From NCBI RefSeq assembly GCF_905171765.1, contig NC_053390.1, positions 501,123,336 through 501,187,335 of the forward strand: a DNA stretch of 64,000 nt, in the 5' to 3' direction. The notes below the pieces were generated by a model. That model was not told the origin of the DNA, did not search any database, and was given only the letters and a program-made list of their open reading frames with translations. The DNA comes from Bufo bufo. Lineage: Eukaryota; Chordata; Amphibia; Anura; Bufonidae. The number at the start of each line of letters is the position of its first letter. Position 1 is the stretch's first letter. Of this stretch, positions 54,620 to 64,000 are shown in pieces. The position numbers and the translations under genes are program-made.

Positions 54620-57600
54620 CCGCCTCCGGACCGCCTAACGCAGGATCGCGTTCCGGAGGCGGCAGCCCTGCGCAGAGTCACACATATATGCGTCATCTCA
54701 CGAGACGCGAGATTTCCTGTGAACGCGCGCACACAGGCGCGTGCGTTCACAGGATCGGAAGGTAAGCAAGTGGATCTCCAGCCTGCAAGCGGCGATCGTT
54801 CGCTGGCAGGCTGGAGATGCGATTTTTTTAACCACTAACAGGTATATTAGACGCTGTTTTGATAACAGCGTCTAATATACCTGCTACCTGGTCCTCTGGT
54901 GGTCCCTTTTGTTTGGATCGACCACCAGAGGACACAGGTAGCTCAGTAATATGTAGCACCAAACACCACTACACTACACCCGCCCCTGTCACTTATTAAC
55001 CCCTTATCACACCTGATCACCCCATATAGACTCCCTGATCACCCCCCTGTCATTGATCACCCCCCTGTTAGGCTGCATTCAGATGTCCGTATGTTTTTTA
55101 CGGATCCACGGATACATGGATCGGATCCGCAAAACACATACAGACATCTGAATGGAGCCTTATAGGGGGGTGATCAATGACAGGGGGGTGATCACCCCAT
55201 ATAGACTCCCTGATCACCCCCTTGTCATTGATCACCCCCCTGTCATTGATCACCCCCCTGTAAGGCTCCATTCAGATGTCCGTATGTTTTTTACGGATCC
55301 ACGGATACATGGATCGGATCCGCAAAACTCATACGGACATCTGAATGGAGCCTTATAGGGGGGTGATCACCCCATATAGACTCCCTGATCACCCCCCTGT
55401 CATTGATCACCCCCCTGTAAGGCTCCATTCAGACATTTTTTTGGGCCCAAGTCAGCGGAAATTTTTTCTTTTTTTTTTTTTCTTACAAAGTCTCATATTC
55501 CACTAACTTGTGCCAAAAAATAAAATCTCACATGAACTCACCATACCCCTCACGGAATCCAAATGCGTAAAATTTTTTAGACATTTATATTCCAGACTAC
55601 TTCTCACGCTTTAGGGCCCCTAAACTGCCAGGGCAGTATAAATACCCCACATGTGACCCCATTTCGGAAAGAAGACACCCCAAGGTATTCCGTGAGGGGC
55701 ATATTGAGTCCATGAAAGATTGAAATTTTTGTCTCAAGTTAGCGGAAAGGGAGACTTTGTGAGAGAGAAAAAAATATCAATTTCCGCTAACTTGGGCCAA
55801 AAAAAAAAAATATTTCTATGAACTCGCCATGCCCCTCATTGAATACCTTGGGGTGTCTTCTTTCCAAAATGGGGTCACATGTGGGGTATTTATACTGCCC
55901 TGGCATTTTAGGGGCCCTAAAGCGTGAGAAGAAGTCTCGGATCCAAATGTCTAAAAATGCCCTCATAAAAGGAATGTGGGCCCCTTTGCGCATCTAGGCT
56001 GCAAAAAAGTGTCACACATCTGGTATCGCCGTACTCAGGAGAAGTTGGGCAATGTGTTTTGGGGTGTCATTTTACATATAACCATGCTGAGATAAATATC
56101 TTGGTCAAATGCCAACTTTGTATAAAAAATTGGAAAAGTTGTCTTTTGCCGAGATATTTCTCTCACCCAGCATGAGTATATGTAAAAAGACACCCCAAAA
56201 CACATTGCCCAACTTCTCCTGAATACGGCGATACCACATGTGACACTTTTTTGCAGCCTAGGTCGGCAAAGGGGCCCACATTCCAAAGAGCACCTTTAGG
56301 ATTTCACAGGTCATTTACCTACTTACCACACATTAGGGCCCCTAGAATGCCAGGGCAGTATAACTACCCCACAAGTGACCCTATTTTGGAAAGAAGACAC
56401 CCCAAGGTATTCCGTGAGGGGCATGGCGAGTTCCTAGAATTTTTAATTTTTTGTCACAAGTTATCGGAAAATTATGATTTTTATTATTTATTTATTTTTC
56501 TTACAAAGTCTCATATTCCACTAACTTGTGACAAAAAATAAAAACTTCCATGAACTCACTATGCCCATCACGAAATACCTTGGGGTGTCTTCTTTCCAAA
56601 ATGGGGTCACTTGTGGAGTAGTTATACTGCCCTGGCATTTTAGGGGCCCGAATGCGTGAGAAGTGGTTTGAAATCAAAATCTGTAAAAAATGGGCGGTGA
56701 AATCCGAAAGGTGCTCTTTGGAATGTGGGCCCCTTCGCCCACCTAAGCTGCAGAAAAGTGTCACACATCTGGTATCACCGGACTTGACAAAAGACAACTT
56801 TTCCCATTTTTTTTATACAAAGTTGGCATTTGACCGAGATATTTATCTCACCCAGCATGGGTATATGTAAAATGACACCCCAAAACACATTGCCCAACTT
56901 CTCCTGAGTACGGCAATACCAGATGTGTGACACTTTTTTGCAGCCTAGGTGGGCAAAGGGGCCCACATTCCAAAGAGCACCTTTCGGATTTCACCGGCCA
57001 TTTTTTACAGATTTTGATTTCAAACTACTTCTCACGCATTCGGGCCCCTAAAATGCCAGGGCAGTATAACTACCCCACAAGTGACCCCATTTTGGAAGGA
57101 AGACACCCCCAGGTATTTCATGATGGGCATAGTGAGTTCATGGAAGTTTTTATTTTTTGTCACAAGTTAGTGGAATATGAGACTTTGTAAGAAAAAAGAA
57201 TCATCATTTTCTGCTAACTTGTGACAAAAAATAAAAAATTCTAGGAACTCGCCATGCCCCTCACAGAATACCTTGGGGTGTATTCTTTCCAAAATGGGGT
57301 CACTTGCGGGATAGTTATACTGCTCTGGCATTCTAGGGGCCCTAATGTGTGGTAAGTAGTTTGAAATCAGAATCTGTAAAAAATGGCTGGTGAAATCCTA
57401 AAGGTGCTCTTTAGAATGTGGACCCCTTTGCCCACCTAGGCTGCAAAAAAGTGTCACACATGTGGTATCGCCGTACTCAGGAGAAGTTGGGCAATGTGTT
57501 TTGGGGTGTCATTTTACATATACCCATGCTGGGTGAGATAAATATCTTGGTCAAATGCCAACTTTGTATAAAAAAATGGGAAAAGTTGTCTTTTGCCAAG

Positions 57601-58507
57601 ATATTTCTCTCACCCAGCATGGGTATATGTAAAATGACACCCCAAAACACATTGCCCAACTTCTCCTGAGTACGGCAATACCACATGTGTGACACTTTTT
57701 TGCAGCCTAGGTGGGCAAAGGGGCCCACATTCCAAAGAGCACCTTTCGGATTTCACCGGCCATTTTTTACAGATTTTGATTTCAAACTACTTTGCACGCA
57801 TTTGGGCCCCTAAAATGCCAGGGCAGTATAACTGCCCCACAAGTGCCCCCATTTTGGAAAGAAGACACCCCAAGGTATTTCGTGATGGGCATAGTGAGTT
57901 CATGGAAGTTTTTTTTTTTTGTCACAAGTTAGTGGAATATGAGACTTTGTAAGAAGAAAAAAAACAAAAAAAACAGCATTTTCTGCTAAATTGTGACAAA
58001 AAATAAAAAGTTCTATGAACTCACTATGCCCATCAGCGAATACCTTAGGGTGTCTACTTTCCAAAATGGGGTCATTTGTGGGGTGTTTGTACTGTCTGGC
58101 CATTGTAGAACCTCAGGAAACATGACAGGTGCTCAGAAAGTCAGAGCTGCTTCAAAAAGCGCAAATTCACATAGTTTGTAAACGCTATAACTTTTACCCA
58201 AACCATTTTGAGAAAAATTTATATATGGATGTCGTTTTTTTTGCAAAATTTTACAACTGAAAGTGAAAAATGTCATATTTTTTTACAAAAAAATATTTAA
58301 ATTTCGATTAATAACAAAAAAAGTAAAAATGTCAGCAGCAATGAAATACCACCAAATGAAAGCTCTATTAGTGAGAAGAAAAGGAGGTAAAATTCATTTG
58401 GGTGGTAAGTTGCATGACCGAGCAATAAATGGTGAAAGTAGTGTAGTGCAGAAGTGTAAAAAGTGGCCTGGTCATTAAGGGTGTTTAAGCTAGGGGGGCT
58501 GAAGTGG
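54620..58507 (+). mobile_element. TTAA-type DNA transposon, family P2, copy 2 (expanded)
   Basis: CCGCCTCCGGACCGCC after TTAA (54616-54619) to GGGGGGCTGAAGTGG before TTAA (58508-58511). It matches copy 1 (29104-31379) but is 1.6 kb longer because it has more of the alternately inverted modules (55490-58150). 5' part contains ATCACCCCCCTGTCATTG units and two tiny TTA-flanked foldbacks (55071-55159 and about 55264-55354). No transposase. Confidence 0.85.
55071..55159. mobile_element. 89-bp foldback inside the P2 element
   Basis: GGCTGCATTCAGATGTCC and GACATCTGAATGGAGCC are inverted; TTA on both sides (55068-55070, 55160-55162). A second similar copy follows at about 55264-55354. Inner CGGATCCGCAAAACACATA recalls the MITEs at 32.4 and 40.9 kb. 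Confidence 0.7.
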
Positions 58508-58560
58508 TTAAAATAGACAAGTGTGCCACGTCTTGTCTATAAAAAATGACCACTTGACTA

Positions 58561-59810
58561 GTTACATAACAAATTTTCTTTAACTACCCTCGGCACTCCA
58601 GCTGAAACTACAACTCCCAGAGTCCTCCTTTCACTTCTATGGGAACAGGCGAGTAAGTGTGCATGCTGGGAGTTGTCGTTTCATAGCAGCTGGATGCCGA
58701 CGGTTGCTGTTCCCTGGTATAGATGCTACTTCTTTGGACAATATTTGTTTTGACCTATTATAGTACTTTGAACAATTATTAGTTTTACTCATTAACAGCT
58801 ATAGTTATGCATTATGCACTTTTTAGAAGTGATAGTTATATTTCCATTTTTGGACCTGAGAGTACTTTTCTGTGTCATCTGTATCATATCCATAACCGAA
58901 TTGTAGGTGGATTTATTGTTTACTGTTCAATCCTTTTACACCCACATCACTGGGTTAACTGTGCTTGGTCTTATCAGTTGTTTACTGGTTTGTATTATTT
59001 TAAAGTGCTTTGAAATAGTTATTTTTATATTTACTGTTTTTGTGCAGTATATCCATATGATCATACCCAAATTATTTAGAGACATAGCCTGTGACTTCTG
59101 GGCCTAAATGCAAAATCAGTAACATGGTTCCCTAGCGACCATGTGTCATTTGTAATACTGGTCTTCTTATCTGGCTGAGATGACGCTAAGCCCCCTCAAG
59201 GACTAGGGCAAGATTACAATTGCTACTGCTGTACCCCTGTAGTTAAGCCCCTGCTACTGTTGTTTTTTTGGTTGTTTTACAATGCTATGACTGGCTCTGA
59301 CTAAATGATTTTTTATGCAAAGAAAGGATAGGCCAACACTTTGTTAGGAACATGGTGATAGAATGATGTTGATCTGTTCCTATACAGTTGTATATGGCAG
59401 TGACTGCAATACAAAAGTATACGTGACATTTGTCAGGAGATTAGTACATGTACACTAACAGTGGTGTAAATGCAGCCTGAGGTATGGTAATCTGCATATA
59501 ATAAGAATGAAATGTTTGGTGTAAAACAGACTGACCAACATTTAGTAATGGGAGTGTATGTAACCATTGTCAGAAATAGTGGCAAAATGTGGGTCAATTT
59601 GGCACATCTATTTTGTATTACAATATAAGCCAACTAATAGCTGTTATAAAGTTAACAAAAGTATCCAGCCATGACCACATTTATCATCCAGCCTGAGAAT
59701 CTGGGATTAATTTGGTGCATGTCTAGTTTTGCTATCCACCCCCTACTCTTTTTTAACCTGTAGATGATAAATCTTTTTTAACCTGTAGATGATAAATGTA
59801 CAGTATGGGA
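58561..59810. other. Intergenic; short foldback at 58600-58690
   Basis: CAGCTGAAACTACAACTCCCAG and CTGGGAGTTGTCGTTTCAT form a small inverted repeat of a common vertebrate MITE type. The rest is AT-rich with no gene. TTTTTTAACCTGTAGATGAT is duplicated in tandem at about 59750-59797. Confidence 0.5.
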
Positions 59811-60686
59811 GCCGTGACTTAAGGAGCTGAGCCCGTCCGATCAGCGGTACAGACCCGGCAGTCACGGACAGCCCTGCCCCTGCTGCATACGCTGGCATAG
59901 ATGAAAACACTGATGTCTTCGTATTAACCCCTTGTATGCTGCACTCAAAGCTGACCGTGGCATACAGGGGATTTGTGGACGATACAGGTTCCTTCTTCAT
60001 CCCCATTGAGTCCCCATACTGCAGTGACAGGAACCTCATGGCTGAAAAGGCAGCCTAATTCCCATAGGCACCAGGACTTGCCTTCTACGGGAGCCTGTGA
60101 GATCCAGCCATTTAGGCTGGGTCTCATAGGCTCTCTGTCAGTGTAAAAACTGTCAGGCAATGTATTACAATTCAGATGCATTGTAATGCATTGCAGAGGG
60201 GATCAACCCCCAAAAGTTGAAGTCCCAAATGGGAGACAAAAAGTAAAAAGAAAGTTTCAAGTAAAAAAAAAAGTCCCTTTCCCCTAATAAAACACACATA
60301 AAATTGTAAAAATAAATAAAAAGGAAAAAAAAGAAAAACAGACATTGGGAAAGACAATCACCTGAAGAAAAAAAAAAAAAAAACGGCTTTCAGAATATAA
60401 AAAATAAAGAAACTCTGCGGCACTTCTGTGAATGTGTGTTTATTAACCCGGTATCATGCATTTCAGAATATAGAGACACAAAAACATTTTTTTTTTCAAA
60501 AATAAAACATGATTTTTCTTTTTTCAAAAATGCTTTTATTGTGTAAAACTAAAATAAATAAAGAAAAATAGACATATTATGTATAGCTGCATCCGTAATG
60601 ACCTGCTCTATAAAAAAAAATCACATGATCTAGCCCCTAAGGTGAAAATTGTTTTTTAAATCTGTGCCGAAAATTTTTTTTTTAAT
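59811..60686 (-). mobile_element. TTAA-type element fragment (family P1, inverted)
   Basis: GGATCTCACAGGCTCTC-like palindrome, TGCATTGTAATGCATTG, and modules with GACATATTATGTATAGCTGC and TCACATGATCTAGCCCC match inverted P1 modules (compare 48840-49230). Left end near GACTTAAGGAGCTGAGCC; the right end is truncated by the PLE at 60687. No gene. Confidence 0.65.
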
Positions 60687-61015
60687 AGACTTTGGTATAT
60701 AGTGGCTCACCTCTCTTATCACTGTGGCAATGGTGCTCTGCTATGAGTGATTCACCTAATCCCTTCGTAGTATGCTAGTATAAATTGATTAGCAGGCACT
60801 CACCATCTGTATTTCATACACATAACATATTTATTTGTAAGGTAGTAGTAATGATAAATCTGTCATATATTGATATAAGACATATGGTGAGAACAAATAA
60901 TAAAATCACACAACATCGGATAAGACCATGTGGTAAAATCATATAACATCAAATAAAAACTTGCAACATCAGATACAACTTGTGAAAATAAATCTTAGAT
61001 CATAAATCGAGAAAA

Positions 61016-61560
61016 ATGGATATCAATGAAGTCCATGTAATAAACACCCAACATAAACAAACAGTAAACATTATTAAAAAGCATTGGTACCATATACTCA
61101 AAAATAAAACAATAGGACTTTTATTAACAAAAAAACCACAAATCACATATACTAAAGCACCCAATTTATCATTTAAAATTGGCCCAACTGTACATAATAA
61201 TAGAAAATATAAAAAATCTGATACACGGCTGGCATAATTTAAATGGCTTCTTTCGGTGTGGTCGTTGCAACAACTGCAAAACCAATTTACCCAAAAAACA
61301 ACTAAAATTCATTCACATAACAGCACATTTTCATGGGAAATCAAAGACCTTTTAACTTGTAATTCAACCAGTGTAATTTACATAATAGAATGCCCATGCA
61401 AAATACATTGGTAGGACAAAAAGGACCTTGAAAATAAGAATTTCAGAACACATATCCAACATAAAGAAAGGATATGAGAAACATCCTCTATCAATGCATT
61501 TCAAGCAGGTACACAATAAAGATCCCAGTGGGATCACATTTGTGGCAAGTTTTTATCTGA
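61016..61560 (+). pseudogene. PLE RT C-terminus and GIY-YIG endonuclease, decayed
   Basis: IIKKHWYHILKN and KAPNLSFKIGPT are the RT-to-nuclease linker, then (shifted) GFFRCGRCNNCK, a CxxC-like pair before the nuclease. A further shift gives SVIYIIECPCKIH and RTLKIRISEHISNIKKGYE with HPLSMHFKQVHN (conserved His). The part with the REAYW glutamate is missing, replaced by the pLTR at about 61560. At least two frameshifts and several stops. Confidence 0.8.
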
Positions 61561-61788
61561 GGTTATACGATTTTACCACATGGTTTTATCTGATGTTGTG
61601 TGATTTTTATTATTTGCTCTCACCATATGTCTTATATCAATATATGACAGATTTTATCATTACTACTACCTTACAAATAAGTATGTTATGTGTATGAAAT
61701 ACAGATGGTGAGTGCCTGCTAATCAATTTATACTAGCATACTACGAAGGGATTAGGTGAATCACTCATAGCAGAGCACCATCGCCACA

Positions 61789-62358
61789 GTGATGAGAGGT
61801 GAGCCACTATATACCAAAGTCTATTATTTAACCCATAATCACCTACATATAGTTGAGCTCCCTCGTCTTACCACTATGGACATCTGGAATTTCATTGATA
61901 AACAAAAATCTAAAGTTGAATCTTACATCTTTGGTGAAATCAACCAAGGGATTACAGAAACAAAATCTATAACTGAAACCTTTAGAGAATTGGAGACACT
62001 TTTGATCAAATCCCTTAATTGGTACCTTGAAAATGGTAATATACCAAAGGGTCTCCAATTAACCAAGATTCCAGCTCAAGATTTATGTGATGATATGTTC
62101 AAACAAGAATGGGATAACTTACTAATGGCGCAATCTAGAGCATTAATCCAACTAATTATCAAGAGAAGGGCACAAATGTTAGAAACAATTACAGAACAAA
62201 TCAACTTAATTAGAGAAATAGTTACCCAATTTCCTGTTAATGAAGAGACAAATAAATGGCAAGAACGAATATGCAACAGCTTAGGGACAATAGAGGAAGA
62301 ATTTATCCTGAAAAAAGTAAGAAAATTAGGAACTACACAAAAAATAATACACATATGA
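61789..62358 (+). pseudogene. PLE N-terminal region
   Basis: 189 codons. From MDIWNFIDKQKSK (ATG 61876, likely the real start after the pLTR) the protein is helical with LLIKSLNWYLENGNIPKGLQ, matching the IPRGLR motif of the other PLEs, then an amphipathic stretch to LGTIEEEFILKKVRKLG. It stops at 62358. Downstream frames (62256-62636, 62633-63010) are shifted continuations. Confidence 0.75.
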
Positions 62359-63010
62359 CCAAAACACAAGAGAATTATAAAGAAAACCAGCAAGATATGC
62401 ACAAAAGCACTTTAAATGTACAAAAACCTAGAGAACGCAATACACAATTTAATGTACCAATTGCAAATAGATATGAAACCTTAGCTTACCCACATTTTTT
62501 CGACAGGACACCACCTCATCACAGGATACGTTCACATCAAGACAAACCCAAATCACCAGAACCAAGACGGTATCAAACATCACCAATGAGACACAACTAC
62601 AATTTAAGACAGAGAACACAACCAAAATTGGGATGAAAGAAAATACCCACAGAACACCTATCACGAAAGGAATATATCTCAAACCCAAAACAAGGAGAAC
62701 ACATATCAGTCCCATTATCACCATCACCAAGACACACCGGACACAAGAAAAAAAGAACACGAAGGGACAGAGAGAAAAAAGAAAAAAAATACAGGAACTA
62801 ACTACAAATAATGATAATGCCATCATAAATCTAAGTTTGATCGTATTAACAACAGCCCAATCTAATCTATTAAACAAAGGACTAAAATTTGCACCTACGG
62901 CTAAACTAAGTAAATTTGACACATTTATTGGATTCGAAAAATTTATTAGAAAGGTATGCCTCAAAAAATATTTCAGCAAAAACCCAATAATAACAAATTG
63001 TATAAAACAA
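62359..63010 (+). pseudogene. PLE linker and pre-RT segment, frameshifted
   Basis: Basic linker (RYETLAYPHFFDRTPPHHR; YNLRQRTQPKLG) followed in another frame by IINLSLIVLTTAQSNLLNKG and LKFAPTAKLSKFDTF, the conserved segment just before the PLE RT (compare LRKGLSFVPTN at 13035 and LLQKGLSF in the 50-51 kb copy). The element ends at about 63015; the RT domain is absent. Confidence 0.78.
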
Positions 63011-63022
63011 GATATATATATA

Positions 63023-63250
63023 CAGGGTGGGCCATTTATATGGATACACCTTAATAAAATGGGAATGGTTGGTGTTATTAACTTCCTGTTTGTGGCACAT
63101 TAGAATATGTGAGGGGGGAAACTTTTCAAGATGGGTGGTGACCATGGCGGCCATTTTTAATCCAACTTTTGTTTTTTCAATAGGAAGAGGGTCATGTGAC
63201 ACATCAAACTTATTGGGAATTTCACAAGAAAAACAATGGTGTGCTTGGTT
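63023..63250 (+). mobile_element. Mariner-like terminus (fragment)
   Basis: TA (63021-63022) then CAGGGTGGGCCATTTATATG, a start I recognise from a widespread vertebrate TA-inserting element, with the subterminal text GGGGGGAAACTTTTCAAGAT. It is broken at TTAA (63251-63254) by the next transposon; the rest should lie beyond the window. Confidence 0.6.
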
Positions 63251-63254
63251 TTAA

Positions 63255-64000
63255 CCACCTCAGCCCCTATAGCTTAAACACCCTTAATGACCAGGCCATT
63301 TTTTACACTTCTGACCTACACTACTTTGACCGTTTATTGCTCGGTCATGCAACTTACCACCCAAATGAATTTTACCTCCTTTTCTTCTCACTAATAGAGC
63401 TTTCATTTGGTGGTATTTCATTGCTGCTGACATTTTTACTTTTTTTGTTATTAATCGAAATTTAACGATTTTTTTGCAAAAAAATGACATTTTTCACTTT
63501 CAGTTGTAAAATTTTGCAAACAAAATGAGATCCATATATAAATTTTTCTCTAAATTTATTGTTCTACATGTCTTTGATAAAAAAAAATGGTTTGGGTAAA
63601 AGTTATAGCGTTTACAAACTATGGTACAAAAATGTGAATTTCCGCTTTTTGAAGCAGCTCTGACTTTCTGAGCACCTGTCATGTTTCCTGAGGTTCTACA
63701 ATGCCCAGACAGTACAAACACCCCACAAATGACCCCATTTCGGAAAGTAGACACCCTAAGGTATTCGCTGATGGACATAGTGAGTTCATAGAACTTTTTA
63801 TTTTTTGTCACAAGTTAGCGGAAAATGATGATTTTATATATTTTTTTTCTTACAAAGTCTCATATTCCACTAACTTGTGACAAAAAAATAAAAACTTCTA
63901 TGAACTCACTATGCCCATCAGCGAATACCTTGGGGTGTCTTCTTTCCAAAATGGGGGCACTTGTGGGGTAGTTATACTGCCCTGGGATTCTAGGGGCCCA
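63255..64000 (-). mobile_element. TTAA-type DNA transposon, family P2, copy 3 (runs off the window)
   Basis: CCACCTCAGCCCCTATAGC after TTAA is the inverse of the right ends of copies 1 and 2. Internal AGCGGAAATTCACATTTTTG-type and ATGAACTCACTATGCCCATC blocks appear in the reverse order. The small frames are the same spurious ones as in the other copies. Confidence 0.82.

Larger units (their letters stand above)
44943..58560 (-). mobile_element. Penelope-like element insertion with 15-bp target duplication and three nested transposons
   Basis: ATGACCACTTGACTA occurs at 44943-44957 and 58546-58560 and bounds the whole insertion. Inside, on the minus strand: N-terminal region (50226-51243), reverse transcriptase and endonuclease (45853-47813), a pLTR copy downstream (44958-45435), a second in the same orientation (51366-51833) and a third inverted copy (52513-54615 plus 58512-58545). 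Nested: TTAA element 47818-50221, Tc1 element 52570-54135, TTAA element 54620-58507. Subtracting these leaves about 5.7 kb. Mixed direct and inverted pLTRs are typical of PLEs. Confidence 0.88.
60687..63020 (+). mobile_element. Penelope-like element, permuted copy with inverted pLTRs
   Basis: ATAGACTTTGGTATATAGTGG at 60687 faces its reverse complement at about 61825: arms 60687-60960 and 61562-61830. Between them sits a C-terminal RT/endonuclease remnant; after the right arm begins the N-terminal gene of a PLE. C-terminus followed by pLTR followed by N-terminus is the tandem order seen in PLE insertions. Confidence 0.8.

Noticed and set aside
55000..55430. Regular ATCACCCCCCTGTCATTG units that might suggest a CRISPR-like array
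   Set aside because: Repeats are adjacent without unique spacers, sit in a eukaryotic transposon and recur in its other copy.

Overview
This window is transposon-rich vertebrate DNA and looks like a frog or toad genome. The inference rests on the mix of families: Penelope-like elements (PLEs), several Tc1/mariner lineages, an L2/CR1-type LINE, Gypsy-like LTR elements, and many TTAA-flanked, hAT-like and TWA-flanked short DNA transposons. I see no bacterial gene organisation, no rRNA or tRNA gene, no CRISPR array and no confidently identified host gene. The best host-gene candidate is one possible 64-nt internal exon at 38934-38997. Nearly every long reading frame is a transposon protein, and most are broken.

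Layout. 1-5.7 kb: DNA-transposon repeats, a PLE endonuclease tail (984-1289), and a TTAA element inserted into a relative of itself (3276-4665). 5.7-11.7 kb: one TTAA element split by a young 3.3-kb LTR retrotransposon (7484-10778) with 5-bp target duplications. 12.2-15.4 kb: a decayed PLE containing a short retroposon. 15.65-19.75 kb: another TTAA element carrying a 2.2-kb foldback with a 33-base G run. 19.98-20.97 kb: a solo LTR. 22.96-27.26 kb: a four-level nest (Tc1/mariner > Tc1 > hAT-like > TTAA foldback). 27.94-31.66 kb: an hAT-like element holding a TA-flanked MITE and a TTAA element. 34.07-37.5 kb: a LINE with endonuclease and reverse transcriptase on the minus strand. 38.4-40 kb: low-repeat sequence with the candidate exon and a solo LTR. 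40.3-43.5 kb: a foldback repeat hosting a Tc1/mariner copy. 44.94-58.56 kb: a single PLE insertion bounded by a 15-bp duplication and swollen by two TTAA elements and one Tc1. 60.7-63.0 kb: a third PLE. 63.25 kb to the end: another TTAA element, cutting a mariner-like terminus.

The coding pieces serve their own transposition: transposases cut and paste at TA, reverse transcriptases copy RNA, and the PLE GIY-YIG and LINE APE endonucleases open the target. Because the insertions are nested with visible target duplications, their relative order can be read directly. The points most worth following up are the hammerhead-like cores beside PLE sequences (including one copy that has lost the hairpin), the 2A-like motif in the LINE, the repeat-rich protein of the non-autonomous LTR element, and the alternately inverted module arrays in the TTAA elements.
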